The notes beneath the pieces are model-generated. The model was given only the letters and a program-made list of their open reading frames with translations, did no database searches and had not been told where the DNA came from. Shown here one piece after another: positions 1-9,408 of a stretch of 64,000 bases of DNA. A program made the translations under genes and the position numbers. Origin of the DNA: Ideonella paludis (GTDB lineage Bacteria > Pseudomonadota > Gammaproteobacteria > Burkholderiales > Burkholderiaceae_C); assembly GCF_018069865.1 (NCBI RefSeq), contig NZ_JAGQDG010000005.1, positions 62,001 through 126,000 of the forward strand. The letters are read 5' to 3'. Every line of letters starts with the position of its first letter. Position 1 is the first letter of the stretch.

Positions 1-18
1 ACCCCTGCGGCCACGGCC

Positions 19-1554
19 ATGGCCTTGCACCTCAGCCAGCGTCTGGGCTACGGCCCGGTGCCGGGCCAGCTCAGGCATGTGAGCCAGCAAGGCTGGCAGG
101 CTTATGTGAATGAGCAGCTGGAGCCGCAGCGCTTGCCGCTGCCGGCAGAGCTCAGCAGCGCGCTGGCCGGCCTCAAGACCTTGTCTTGGAGCCAGACGGA
201 GCTGATCGAGCAGTACCGGCGCTTCACCAAAGAGGCTCGCGTGGCCAAGCAGCAAGACGAGGCCAAGGGCAACCCGCAGCGGGCGCAACTGGCGCGTCAA
301 GTGGGCTTGGAAGCGGGCGAAGCCCGCGTGCTGCGCGCGCTCTACAGCCCCCGGCAGTTGGAAGAAGTCTTGGTGGAGTTCTGGTTCAACCACTTCAATG
401 TCTTCATCGGCAAAGGCCTGTGCCGCGTGCTGATGGGCAGCTATGAGCAGCAGGCCATTCGCCCCTTTGTGCTGGGCCGCTTCAGAGACATGCTGGGCGC
501 AACGGCCAAGCACCCGGCCATGTTGTTCTACCTGGACAACTGGATGTCGGTGGGCACCGGCACACCGGGCGCGCGCGCGGCGGGCGACCAGCCCAAAAAG
601 CCCAGTGGCCTGAACGAAAACTATGCCCGCGAGCTGATGGAGCTGCACACCCTGGGCGTGGACGGCGGTTACACCCAGCGCGATGTGACCGAGCTGGCCC
701 GCATCTTCACCGGCTGGGGTTTGAACATGCGGCCCGATGGCGACGACAGCGCCTTCCAGTTTGCGCCCCGTCGCCACGACCCCGGCGAGAAGGAGTGGTT
801 GGGCCGCCGCATCAAGCCGCAAGGCCAGGCCGAGGGCGAGCTGGCGCTGGATGTGCTGGCCAAGCACCCCTCCACCGCACGCCACATCAGCCGCAAGCTG
901 GCGCAGTACTTTGTGGCCGACGAGCCGCCCGCCAGCTTGGTCGACAAGCTCGCGGCGCGCTTCACCCAGACCGACGGTGACTTGAAAGTCGTGACCCGGA
1001 CCTTGCTGGAAAGCCCCGAGTTCGCAGCGCCCAGCGCCCAGGGCAACAAGTTCAAGCCACCTTATCGCTACTTGCTCTCTGCATTGCGTGCCGCGGACAC
1101 CCAAAACATCCAGGTGCGCCCTCTGGTGGCGGTGCTGCAGCGGCTGGGCATGCCTTTGTTTGGCAGCCCCACACCCGATGGCTACAAGTACACCGAGCGG
1201 GCGTGGCTCAGCCCCGATGCGTTGCAGTCCCGCGTGAGCTTTGCCACGGCGTTTGCGGCGGGTCGCCTGCCCGGCGCCCAGCGCGACGACGACGAGCCCG
1301 GTATGAACGAGATGCGGGACATGAGTGACAAGCCCCGCAAAAATGCAAAGCCAGAGCAGGGCGAGAAGCGGCCCAAAGACAACCAGGCGGAGGCGCGCAT
1401 GGCGCAACGCCGCTGGGAAGAGGTCGACGCGGACGCCCTGCTCAAGACCCTGGGCCCGGCCATTGGCCCCAAGACTCGCGCCGTGGTGGAGCAATCCGAG
1501 CCCGCGCTGCGTGCGGCCCTGATCCTGGGCAGCCCTGATTTCATGCGTTACTGA
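19..1554 (+). CDS. DUF1800 family protein (probably 5'-partial)
   Basis: Member of the DUF1800 family, usually encoded directly before a DUF1501 gene as here; the biochemical role of the pair is unknown, though both are typically exported or cell-surface proteins. Family features seen are the opening LSQRLGYGP, the central EFWFNHFNVF block (about residue 115), NENYARELMELHTLGVDGGYTQ (about 200) and DVTELARIFTGWG. The frame is open from base 1, so the 511-residue reading from ATG 19 probably lacks a signal peptide and true start outside the window. A highly charged, low-complexity linker (about residues 415-465) precedes the C-terminal helix and is not part of the usual core. The DUF1501 gene follows after 30 bases. 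Confidence 0.88.
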   Translation: MALHLSQRLGYGPVPGQLRHVSQQGWQAYVNEQLEPQRLPLPAELSSALAGLKTLSWSQTELIEQYRRFTKEARVAKQQDEAKGNPQRAQLARQVGLEAGEARVLRALYSPRQLEEVLVEFWFNHFNVFIGKGLCRVLMGSYEQQAIRPFVLGRFRDMLGATAKHPAMLFYLDNWMSVGTGTPGARAAGDQPKKPSGLNENYARELMELHTLGVDGGYTQRDVTELARIFTGWGLNMRPDGDDSAFQFAPRRHDPGEKEWLGRRIKPQGQAEGELALDVLAKHPSTARHISRKLAQYFVADEPPASLVDKLAARFTQTDGDLKVVTRTLLESPEFAAPSAQGNKFKPPYRYLLSALRAADTQNIQVRPLVAVLQRLGMPLFGSPTPDGYKYTERAWLSPDALQSRVSFATAFAAGRLPGAQRDDDEPGMNEMRDMSDKPRKNAKPEQGEKRPKDNQAEARMAQRRWEEVDADALLKTLGPAIGPKTRAVVEQSEPALRAALILGSPDFMRY

Positions 1555-1584
1555 ATCGACACCGACTCAGCGAGGACACACTCC

Positions 1585-2844
1585 ATGCAACGACGTGACC
1601 TTCTCAAAGCCGCAGCCCTGGGCTCGGCCCTGTGGTTCCCGGTGGGCCGCCATGCGATGGCCCTGGCCCGCCCCGCTGCGCAGGCGGCCCAGCCGCGCTT
1701 GGTGGTGATCCTGCTGCGCGGTGCCATGGACGGCTTGAGCGTGGTCGCGCCCTATGCCGACCCCGACTATGCCCGCGCCCGCCCCGACCTGGCCATGGCC
1801 AAGCCGGGCAGCGCCGACGGCCTGCTGGACCTGGACGGCCGCTTTGGCCTTCACCCGGCCTTGGCACCGCTGATGCCCCTGTGGCAGAAGGGCCAACTGG
1901 GCTTTGTGCAGGCCAGTGGCTCGCACGACCCGACGCGCTCGCACTTTGATGCGCAGGACTATATGGAGACCGGCACCCCCGGCCGTAAAAGCACCCAAGA
2001 CGGTTGGCTCAACCGCCTGATGCAGGCCTGGCCCGCCAGCGCCGAGCTCGGCGCCTCGGCCTCCCGGGCAGTGAGCGTGGGCGCAGTGCTGCCGCGCATC
2101 TGCCAGGGTAGCTACAACATCGCCAACTTGCCCTCGGTGGCGGCCGTCGCGCGCCTCGGTGTGTTGGACAAGCCTCGCGTGGCCAGCGCCTTTGAAAAGC
2201 TGTATGCCGGTGACGACGCCATGGGCCGCGCCTACCGTGAGGCCCGCCAGGCTCGGCAAGAAGTGCGCGCCTCCATGGAGGACGACCACGGCCCTGAGAT
2301 GAACGACGTGGACCGCGGCGCGCCGCTGCCCAACGGCCTGCCCGACGATGCGGCCCGCCTGAGCCAGGTGATGCGCAACGACCCGCGCGTGCAGATGGCC
2401 TTCTTGGCGCTGGGTGGCTGGGACACCCACTCCGGCCAAGGCACCGTCAAGGGCCGTTTGGCCAACGGCTTGGCGCCGCTGGCCCGGGGGCTGGCTGAGT
2501 TGGCTCAAGGCCTGGGCCCGGTGTGGCAGGACACGGTGGTGATGGTGATGTCCGAGTTCGGCCGCACCGTGCGCCAAAACGGCACCGGTGGCACCGACCA
2601 CGGCCACGGCAATGTGATGATGCTGGCCGGTGGCCGCGTACACGGCGGCAAGGTGCACGGCGAGTGGCCCGGCCTGGAAAGCCGAGCGCTCTACGAAGGC
2701 CGCGACCTGGCTATCACCACCGACTTCCGCGACGTGATCGCCAACGTCATGGCCCGCCACTTGCGCCTGCCCGATTCGGCCATGGCCTCGGTCCTGCCGG
2801 GCTACAGCGGGCCCGCTCGGCGGCTCGATCTGTTCCGGGCGTGA
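1585..2844 (+). CDS. DUF1501 family exported protein with Tat signal
   Basis: DUF1501 protein, 419 residues, related to the alkaline-phosphatase/sulfatase superfamily. It begins with a twin-arginine signal (QRRDLLK, then a hydrophobic stretch ending near HAMALARPA), so a folded protein is probably exported by Tat. Family motifs are LVVILLRGAMDGLSVV (about residue 38), a SHFDAQDYME block (about 115) and the C-terminal VMVMSEFGRTVRQNGTGGTDHGHG region with metal-ligand-like Asp and His. The start is ATG 1585, preceded by GAGGACAC. It lies 30 bases after the DUF1800 gene and is very likely co-transcribed. The substrate is unknown; the pair often occurs in polymer-degrading or surface-attached bacteria, which is only a hint. 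Confidence 0.92.
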   Translation: MQRRDLLKAAALGSALWFPVGRHAMALARPAAQAAQPRLVVILLRGAMDGLSVVAPYADPDYARARPDLAMAKPGSADGLLDLDGRFGLHPALAPLMPLWQKGQLGFVQASGSHDPTRSHFDAQDYMETGTPGRKSTQDGWLNRLMQAWPASAELGASASRAVSVGAVLPRICQGSYNIANLPSVAAVARLGVLDKPRVASAFEKLYAGDDAMGRAYREARQARQEVRASMEDDHGPEMNDVDRGAPLPNGLPDDAARLSQVMRNDPRVQMAFLALGGWDTHSGQGTVKGRLANGLAPLARGLAELAQGLGPVWQDTVVMVMSEFGRTVRQNGTGGTDHGHGNVMMLAGGRVHGGKVHGEWPGLESRALYEGRDLAITTDFRDVIANVMARHLRLPDSAMASVLPGYSGPARRLDLFRA

Positions 2845-2853
2845 TTACCAGCG

Positions 2854-5157
2854 TTACAAGCCGCTGTCCCACTGCAGCTTGGCAAAGGCCTCGCGTCGCG
2901 TCGGCTGGCCGGTGCTGGCATCCCATTGCAGGCCCAGGCTGACCTGCCAGTGCGGGTTCAGGCGTTGGCGCCACATCAAGGAGCGGTGCTGCCGCTCGCT
3001 CAGGGTGCCGGCGTCAAAGCCCGCGGCATCGCGCTGGCTGCGCTCTTGCTGCACGATGGCGCGCAGGCTGCGCCGGGCGTCCAGATGCCAGCGGGCCAGG
3101 ACCTGCCAACCCAGGTCGAGCAGCGCTGGGTGCCCGGCTTCGGCGCCGATGCGCAGGCCGGTGAAGACCGGGTCCACCTCCAGGCTTTGCCCGCCGGGCA
3201 AGGCCCACCGTGTCTGGGCCATCACTGACCAATTGCCACCCGTACCCAAACGGTCTAACTCGGTGTCCAACAAGCGGCCCCAGCTGCCGACGGCGGCCAG
3301 GCTGGTCAGCCACGGCCACGGAGCGCTGGACAGGCCTGCTTGCACATGGGGTGTGGCGTGCAGCACGCCACCGCTGCGGGCCCGCTGCTGGGCTGGCCCT
3401 GCATTGGCCCAGAGCACCGTGCGCGCTGGGGCTTGCAGCCAGCCGCCCAGGCGCAGGCCGCGGTGGATCACCTCTCCGCCCGGTTCGGCTTGGGGGCGGT
3501 CGCGCAAGCTGCGGGACTCCTCCACCGAGAAGTGCAACTCTGTCTCGTGCAGCGTCAGGCCGTCGCTGCCCCAGGGCAGGGTTTGTTCACCCAGGCGGCG
3601 GTTCAACTCCAGCTTGGCGTGCCACAGACCGGCTTGGTCAGAAAAGCCCTGCAGGTTCACAAACTCGGGCGCCACCCAGCTCGCCTCGGCATAGTTGAAC
3701 CACTGCGGGTTGCTGTGCGTGGCCTGGGCCCAGAGGCGCGCCCCGCGCTCGGGCGAGCCACGGCGCGCGCGCGTCAGGCCGTCGGCATCGGCCTCAATGC
3801 TGTTCTCGCTCAGCAGCCCATGCCAACGCCACTGCAGGTGGTTGTCGTCGCGGTGCAGGCGTTGCACGCCATCCACGCCCCAGACGCGATTGGCTTGGTC
3901 AGCCGCCACTTTGCGCTCGGCCGCCATCAGACCCAAGGTGCGGTCCTCGGCCTGCCAGCGGCCACGCAAGAGCACCGAACTGCTGGGGGCGCTGAAGGTC
4001 CAGGCCTCGGTGCCCCAGGGGCGGCCCCGCAGCGCCACAGCGCCGGCGCGGTCTTCGAGCAGCAGCGCCGTGGCATCGGCTTGCGCGCCGCGCCAGGTGC
4101 TGCGTACACCCCAGCGCGGGTCGGCCACGGTGCGCGAGTAGAAGGCCGGTGCGGTCAGCCCCAGCACGTCCGCGCTCTCTAAAAAGTAGCTGCGCTTTTC
4201 GGGCAATTGGATGGCCACAGCCCGGTTGCCTTTGGCCTGCGGCGCGTCGATCTCCACCTGGGCGAAATCCGGGTTCAGCAAGGTGTTGAAGACCCAGTCC
4301 GCGCGGGGGCGCCACAGGGCTTCCAGGCTTAGCGAGCCCTCACCCTGGCGCGAGCCGTCTTCCCGAGCCTGACGCAGCGTCCACTCGGCGCGTGCCGCGC
4401 TGATGCTTTGGCCTCGATGCTGCTGCAGCGTCTCGCGCAGGCCGTCGAGGGGCCGCATGTGATGGATGAAGCTCAGCGCTTCGGGGTCGGCCTCCTGGCT
4501 GATCAGCAGCAGGCTCTTGGCGCTGGGCACCGCACGGGCCACCAGCAGGCCCCAGGGCTCGTCGCCGTCAAAGGGGTAGCGCAAGGCTGCCAAGGGCCAG
4601 CGGATCTCCATGCTGTAGCCGTCGTCTAAGCTGGCCACGGCCACCTCGACGGGGAAGTCCGGGCCCAGGTCGTCTTCATCATCGGCCGCCCGATAAAGCC
4701 CGTCCGTGATCACGCCGGCCAGGCCTGCTTTCACAAACACCGCAGCCTCGCGGCGCCCTGTGGTGTCCAGCCAGATGCCGATGTAATCCTGGTCGGCCTC
4801 AACGCCATCGTGGCGGCTCAGCAGCGTGCGCGTGGCCTGGGTGTCCCACGCGCGAATGCCAAAGACCAAGGCCTTGTCGTCCACCACCACCTGCACCTCG
4901 GTGCGCAAGGCCTGCGGGAAGGCGCCATTGGCCACGGGCGATCGTTGGGCAAAGTGGCTGTGCCGTGCGGCGCGCTGCCACACGGCATCGTCGAGTCGGC
5001 CATCCAGGCGCAGCGGCCCCTCGTCAGTGCCCAGTCGCAGGGCTTGGAAATGGGAGGGGCTGGCCGGTGTCGAGGCCTGTGCGCCGCCCGTCAGGGCCAG
5101 CGCCAGTGGGAGCGCCAAGCGCATCAAGACAGCGTGAGAAGAGAGCAGGGGCGACAT
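2854..5157 (-). CDS. Exported DUF5916 / CBM9-like beta-barrel protein
   Basis: 767-residue exported protein. The N-terminus has a hydrophobic signal segment (about residues 11-28, ending GGAQA). Residues about 40-240 resemble the carbohydrate-binding family-9-like fold (LRLDGRLDDAVWQRA, then an AWDTQ segment). The rest reads as the DUF5916 domain: long amphipathic beta stretches rich in aromatic residues, including NPDFAQVEIDAPQ and EKRSYFLESADVL, which suggests an outer-membrane barrel. The last residues (KLQWDSGL) look like an outer-membrane strand but do not end in the usual Phe. An alternative ATG at 5124 would give a tighter signal peptide. It is convergent with the DUF1501 gene, 9 bases apart. 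Function unknown; possibly linked to the same surface process as its neighbours (inference). Confidence 0.8.
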   Translation of the reverse strand: MSPLLSSHAVLMRLALPLALALTGGAQASTPASPSHFQALRLGTDEGPLRLDGRLDDAVWQRAARHSHFAQRSPVANGAFPQALRTEVQVVVDDKALVFGIRAWDTQATRTLLSRHDGVEADQDYIGIWLDTTGRREAAVFVKAGLAGVITDGLYRAADDEDDLGPDFPVEVAVASLDDGYSMEIRWPLAALRYPFDGDEPWGLLVARAVPSAKSLLLISQEADPEALSFIHHMRPLDGLRETLQQHRGQSISAARAEWTLRQAREDGSRQGEGSLSLEALWRPRADWVFNTLLNPDFAQVEIDAPQAKGNRAVAIQLPEKRSYFLESADVLGLTAPAFYSRTVADPRWGVRSTWRGAQADATALLLEDRAGAVALRGRPWGTEAWTFSAPSSSVLLRGRWQAEDRTLGLMAAERKVAADQANRVWGVDGVQRLHRDDNHLQWRWHGLLSENSIEADADGLTRARRGSPERGARLWAQATHSNPQWFNYAEASWVAPEFVNLQGFSDQAGLWHAKLELNRRLGEQTLPWGSDGLTLHETELHFSVEESRSLRDRPQAEPGGEVIHRGLRLGGWLQAPARTVLWANAGPAQQRARSGGVLHATPHVQAGLSSAPWPWLTSLAAVGSWGRLLDTELDRLGTGGNWSVMAQTRWALPGGQSLEVDPVFTGLRIGAEAGHPALLDLGWQVLARWHLDARRSLRAIVQQERSQRDAAGFDAGTLSERQHRSLMWRQRLNPHWQVSLGLQWDASTGQPTRREAFAKLQWDSGL

Positions 5158-5267
5158 GGGCGCCGATCACAAAAGACAGGCGTTAACCGCCGGGGGTAGA
5201 AGTGTAACGAGTCGCAAGTTGCCCAGGCCGCGAGGGCGGGCTTTCTCCGCGCCAAGTCGGCGCGCGC

Positions 5268-5546
5268 TCAACCGCCGCTCAGGGCCAACAGCACCGCCAC
5301 CTCATCGCCCTCATTCAGGCGGAATGACAGCTCGCGCAAGGCTTGCCCGTTGACGAAGACACGCATGTGAGGCCGCAACTGTTGCTGCTCGTCCACCACC
5401 CGAAAGCGCAGGCCGGGGAAGCGCTGGTCCAGGTCGGCGAAGAGAGCGTGGAGGGTGTCGCCGCGCGCTTGCAGCCGGGTGTCGCCGGTGTAGCTGCGCA
5501 GGGCAGCGGGCAGCAGCACCTTGACCAAGGGCGGCAAGCTTGTCAT
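5268..5546 (-). CDS. MoaD/ThiS-family ubiquitin-like protein
   Basis: Small 92-residue beta-grasp protein of the MoaD/ThiS type. The sequence ends in Gly-Gly directly before the stop, the feature that lets such proteins be adenylated and carry sulfur as a C-terminal thiocarboxylate, or be joined to other proteins. FVNGQALREL followed by LNEGDEVAVLLALSGG is the typical C-terminal half. It is the second gene of a minus-strand pair, 8 bases after the BNR-repeat gene. No MoaE, MoeB, ThiF or ThiG is encoded nearby, so it is unlikely to be the dedicated molybdopterin or thiazole sulfur carrier. The activating enzyme and acceptor are not identifiable here. Confidence 0.82.
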   Translation of the reverse strand: MTSLPPLVKVLLPAALRSYTGDTRLQARGDTLHALFADLDQRFPGLRFRVVDEQQQLRPHMRVFVNGQALRELSFRLNEGDEVAVLLALSGG

Positions 5547-5554
5547 GGGTGCGC

Positions 5555-6712
5555 TCAGGGCAGAAGGGCCGCTTCAACGGCGTAGATCTCGGGCAGGTGC
5601 CGGGCGATGTTCTCCCACTGCTGGCCGCCGTCGCGGCCAATCCAGAGCTCGCCGCTGGTGGTGCCCAGGTAAAGCGCGGGCTGGGGGCCGAGTGTGTCCA
5701 CCGTCATGGCCTGGCGCTTGATCGTCCACCACGCTTGCTCGGCGGGCAGGCCTTGGTCTTGGCGTTGCCAACTGGCGCCTGCATCGTGGGTGACATAGGC
5801 GGCGGGGCGCCCGGCAGGGGCGGTGCGCGGCCAGACATCGGTGCCATCCATGGGGAAGACCCACGCGGTGTCGGCATCATGAGGGTGCACCACCATCGGA
5901 AAGCCGATGTCGCCCACCTCCGCCGGCATGGCGCGGCCAATGCGCTGCCACCGCGTGCTGGGCCTGTCTAGACGATAGATGCCGCAGTGGTTTTGTTGGT
6001 AGAGCCGATCCGGCTGGCTGGGGCACAAGCGGATGCAGTGCGGGTCGTGAGCTGAGACATCGGCCGGGTTCACGCCTTCCACCACCTCCATGCCCTCGAT
6101 CAGGGTGTGCCAGCTTTGGCCACCGTCGCGAGACTCATGCACGCCACCGCCCGACATGCCAAACAGCAGGTGATCGGCGTTGCGCGGGTCGACGATCAGC
6201 GAGTGCAGCTTGGGGCCGTCGGGTGTGCCGTCCTGCACCGTGCCCATCCACTGCCGAAAGCGGGCATCGTCGTTGATGGCCGGCAGGGGCATCCAGGTGT
6301 CTCCGCCATCGTCCGAGCGGAACAGGCCTTGCGGCGAGGTGCCGGCATACCAGCGTCCCGGCTGGCTGGCATGGCCGGGTGTGAGCCAAAACGTGTGGTC
6401 CACGCTGCGGGCCGGCAGGCTGCCCGGGCCCGCAGGCTGGGCGGCTTGCGCAAAGGCGGGCGGTCGGCGGGCTTCCGTCCAGGTTTGACCCAGGTCACTG
6501 GAGCGAAACACCGTTGGCCCCAAGTGGCCGGTGCGGGCCGCCGCCAGCAGGCTGCGGCCATCGCGCGGGTCCAGCATCAGATGGCTGATGGTGTGGCCCA
6601 AGAAATGGGGCCCGTCGAGCTGCCAATGCCGGCGCTGCGCATCGCCATGAAAGAGCCAAGCGCCTTTGCGCGTGGCCACCAACAGCAGCGGGCGGGTGGG
6701 CATTTTGGGCAT
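5555..6712 (-). CDS. BNR/sialidase-like repeat beta-propeller protein
   Basis: 385-residue protein with several Asp-box (BNR) repeats, the S-x-D-x-G-x-x-W pattern seen in RSSDLGQTWTEA, RSDDGGDTWMPL, ESRDGGQSWHTL, THDAGASWQRQ and GRDGGQQWENI. This places it in the sialidase/Vps10-like propeller group often named exo-alpha-sialidase or WD40/YVTN/BNR-like. No signal peptide is evident, and the catalytic residues of a true sialidase are not recognisable, so no hydrolase activity is claimed. ATG 6712 is preceded at 8 bases by AGGAGATA. The MoaD-like gene follows after 8 bases, so the two are probably co-transcribed. Confidence 0.85.
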   Translation of the reverse strand: MPKMPTRPLLLVATRKGAWLFHGDAQRRHWQLDGPHFLGHTISHLMLDPRDGRSLLAAARTGHLGPTVFRSSDLGQTWTEARRPPAFAQAAQPAGPGSLPARSVDHTFWLTPGHASQPGRWYAGTSPQGLFRSDDGGDTWMPLPAINDDARFRQWMGTVQDGTPDGPKLHSLIVDPRNADHLLFGMSGGGVHESRDGGQSWHTLIEGMEVVEGVNPADVSAHDPHCIRLCPSQPDRLYQQNHCGIYRLDRPSTRWQRIGRAMPAEVGDIGFPMVVHPHDADTAWVFPMDGTDVWPRTAPAGRPAAYVTHDAGASWQRQDQGLPAEQAWWTIKRQAMTVDTLGPQPALYLGTTSGELWIGRDGGQQWENIARHLPEIYAVEAALLP

Positions 6713-6834
6713 CTTTTATCTCCTCATTGAGGTTGCGCAGAGGCAGTGCATTTATTGAGCTCAGCGTACCACCTTGGCGTGTCATCCGCAGAGGCCTTGG
6801 CTACACTTTGGCATTGGCCTTAAACGTATAGAAC

Positions 6835-9408
6835 ATGCCATTCGACCCCTTGCGGCCTGAGTATGCGGCCGGCTTGGAAGTGGTCCAGTCGATAGAGGAA
6901 CGACTGGTCCCCGCCACCGGCACCCAGCGTTGGGTGCTGCAGGCCCATGTGGCCTGGTACCAGCGCCAACGCGACAAAGCCCGTGCGCAGGCCTTGGCGG
7001 CAGAGCTGGAGCCCCTGCTGCGTGGGGTGGTGCAGACCGACCTTGCGCTGTGTGCCGTGTTGGCGCGTGTCTTGTTGGTGCGCGCTGAGCAGCCTTGGCT
7101 GGATGGCGACACCCATCAAGCACAGGCGCTGGCGCAAGAAGCGCTGGCGCTCGGGGCGGCGCAGGGCGACGCTTTGCTGGTGGGCGATGCCCATGCCCTG
7201 CTCGCGCACATCGTGTGGCAGCGTGGAGAAGACAACACGCCCTGCTTCCAAGCCGCCCATCACGCCTATGCGCAGGCCGGTGACGCACGGCGTCGGCGCT
7301 TGCTCGGGCTGCGCGAGATCTTTGGCGTCGCCCTGCGCGACCTGGTCAGTGCACGCGCGATGCTGGCGAATTTGGGCCAGGACCATCCCGAGGATCAGCA
7401 TCCCAGCGTCAAGGCCTGGCGTTTGGCGGTAGAGGCCAATGTGCTGGAGCATGCTGGCGATTACGCCTCGGCACTGGAGCCGCTGTCGCAGGCCGTGGGT
7501 GCGGCCTTGGCCAGCGGCCAGCATCGTGTCGCTGCCATTTGGTCTGGCAACCTGGGCATCTATCTGCGCAACCTGCATGATTTGTCCGGCAGCTTGATGT
7601 GGTGCGAACGGGCGTTGGCCCTGGCGCGCCAGTTGGATTCGCGGGTGATGCAGGCCACCTGCTTGTCTCAGCTGGGCTCTCTCTTGGGCAAGCTCAAGCG
7701 CTATGACGACGCGGTGGAGATCCTGGTGGCGGCCGATGAGGCCATGGTCGCGGGCTCTGAGGCGCGGGCTTACAACAGCCACCACCTGGCCTGCGTTTTC
7801 ATTGCCATGTCGGACTGGGAGCGTGCTGCCCTTTGGTTGGGCATCGCCTTGCCCCAATTGTTCGCGACAGGGCGGCGAGTTTCCATCAACACCGCGCAGT
7901 TAGACCTGGCCACGGTCTATGCGGGCCAGGGCCACATCGCGCAGGCTCAGCAGCTCGGGTGGCAGGCCCTGGCCGATGCCCGCCAGCACCATTTGCGCAG
8001 CAACGAAGTGGCCGCCTTGCAGACCTTGGCCGACCTGTGCCTGCTCGACCCCTCCGTCCAGAGCGCCCGCCAAGCCCTGGGGCATCTGCAGCAGGCCCTG
8101 GCAGTGGCTCGCAGCATTCCAGGCTTTCAGATTGAACCGAAGCTGTTGGAATCACTCGCGGCCCAGTGGGCACGGCAGGGTGATTTCGAGCAGGCTTATC
8201 GCTACCTTCAGGAGGCCGCTCAAGCGCGCGAGCGTGTGCTGGGCCTGGAGGTTGGCCAGCGCGCGGCAGGCCTGCAAGTGCGCTACAGAACCGAGCGCCT
8301 GCGCCAAGAGGCCGATGTGCTGCGGCGGCTCAGCGAGTCAGAAGCGCAGCGCGCCAACGACCTGGCCGTGGCCCATGACACCCTGGCACAGCTCGCCCAG
8401 TTGGGCCGTGAGTTGACGGCCATGGTCACCGAGTCCCAAGTCTTCGAGGCACTGGAGGGCTATCTCTACCAGTTTCTGGATGTCTCGGTGATGAGCCTCT
8501 ACCTGCTGGAGGCCGAGACAGCCACCCTCAAGCGGGTGTATGGCCGCCGGCAAGGCCAGCCCCTGCCGGCCTTGCACTTGGCGCTGGACGAGCCCGACAG
8601 TGCGGAGGCCCGCTGTGCGCTGGAGCGCCGAGTGCTGCGCCTGGAGTCGACCTGCCTTGGCGACGACAGTGCGGAGCGGCAGTCCCCCACGGGTCAAGCC
8701 TCTGACGTGCACTTCATGATGCTGGCGCCGCTGATGGCCGGAGATACCGTGCTCGGCGTGTTGGCGGTTCAAAACGAGGCACGCCACCCTTACAGCGAAC
8801 GTGAGGAATCGATTTTTTGCACCCTCTGTGCCTATGGCGCCATTGCCTTGGTCAACGCCCAGGCCTTGACCCGCTTACGCCAGGCGCAAGAGCAGCTCAT
8901 GGCGCAGAACATGGCGCTGGAGCAACTGGCCGTGACCGACGCGCTGACCGGCTTGCCCAACCGCCGCCAGCTCGACACGGTGCTGAGCCGAGAGGTGGCC
9001 CGCGCGGCGCGCTACGGCACGCCGCTGGTGCTGATCTTGCTGGACATTGACCACTTCAAGCGCATCAATGACGAGCATGGCCATTTGCTGGGTGACGAGG
9101 TGCTGGCGGCCTTGGGCCACTTGCTGCGCCACCAGCTGCGCCAGACCGATGTGGTGGGCCGCTGGGGCGGCGAAGAGTTTTTGGTGATCTGCCCGTCTAT
9201 CGAGCTGAGTCAAGGCCTGCACATCGCCGAGACCCTGCGCGCCGCGGTGGCCCGTCTGGTGCAGCCCGCTGTGGGGCCGCTGAGTGTGAGCCTCGGTGTC
9301 GCCGGCCATCGGCCTGGGGACACCGCCGTCACCTGCGTGGCTCGGGCAGATGCCGCGCTCTATGCCGCCAAGCGCGCCGGGCGCAACCGCGTGGAGGCTG
9401 AGCGCTAG
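6835..9408 (+). CDS. TPR-GAF-GGDEF diguanylate cyclase
   Basis: 857-residue cytosolic signalling protein. Residues 1-500 are helical TPR-like repeats, about 520-690 form a GAF-type sensor domain (LTAMVTESQVFEALEGYL to SIFCTLCAYGAIAL), and about 700-857 form a GGDEF domain. The active-site motif is GGEEF at residues 778-782, with an RxxD inhibitory site (RQTD) five residues before it, so the enzyme should make cyclic di-GMP and be product-inhibited. No transmembrane segment is seen, so its input is probably a cytosolic ligand or protein bound by the GAF or TPR region. It overlaps the convergent uup stop by 4 bases. Confidence 0.93.
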   Translation: MPFDPLRPEYAAGLEVVQSIEERLVPATGTQRWVLQAHVAWYQRQRDKARAQALAAELEPLLRGVVQTDLALCAVLARVLLVRAEQPWLDGDTHQAQALAQEALALGAAQGDALLVGDAHALLAHIVWQRGEDNTPCFQAAHHAYAQAGDARRRRLLGLREIFGVALRDLVSARAMLANLGQDHPEDQHPSVKAWRLAVEANVLEHAGDYASALEPLSQAVGAALASGQHRVAAIWSGNLGIYLRNLHDLSGSLMWCERALALARQLDSRVMQATCLSQLGSLLGKLKRYDDAVEILVAADEAMVAGSEARAYNSHHLACVFIAMSDWERAALWLGIALPQLFATGRRVSINTAQLDLATVYAGQGHIAQAQQLGWQALADARQHHLRSNEVAALQTLADLCLLDPSVQSARQALGHLQQALAVARSIPGFQIEPKLLESLAAQWARQGDFEQAYRYLQEAAQARERVLGLEVGQRAAGLQVRYRTERLRQEADVLRRLSESEAQRANDLAVAHDTLAQLAQLGRELTAMVTESQVFEALEGYLYQFLDVSVMSLYLLEAETATLKRVYGRRQGQPLPALHLALDEPDSAEARCALERRVLRLESTCLGDDSAERQSPTGQASDVHFMMLAPLMAGDTVLGVLAVQNEARHPYSEREESIFCTLCAYGAIALVNAQALTRLRQAQEQLMAQNMALEQLAVTDALTGLPNRRQLDTVLSREVARAARYGTPLVLILLDIDHFKRINDEHGHLLGDEVLAALGHLLRHQLRQTDVVGRWGGEEFLVICPSIELSQGLHIAETLRAAVARLVQPAVGPLSVSLGVAGHRPGDTAVTCVARADAALYAAKRAGRNRVEAER

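Noticed and set aside
1567-2760. Long minus-strand open frame of 397 codons opposite the DUF1501 gene
   Set aside because: Gly/His/Ala-rich shadow of a high-GC gene, without domain; the plus-strand reading is a clear family member.
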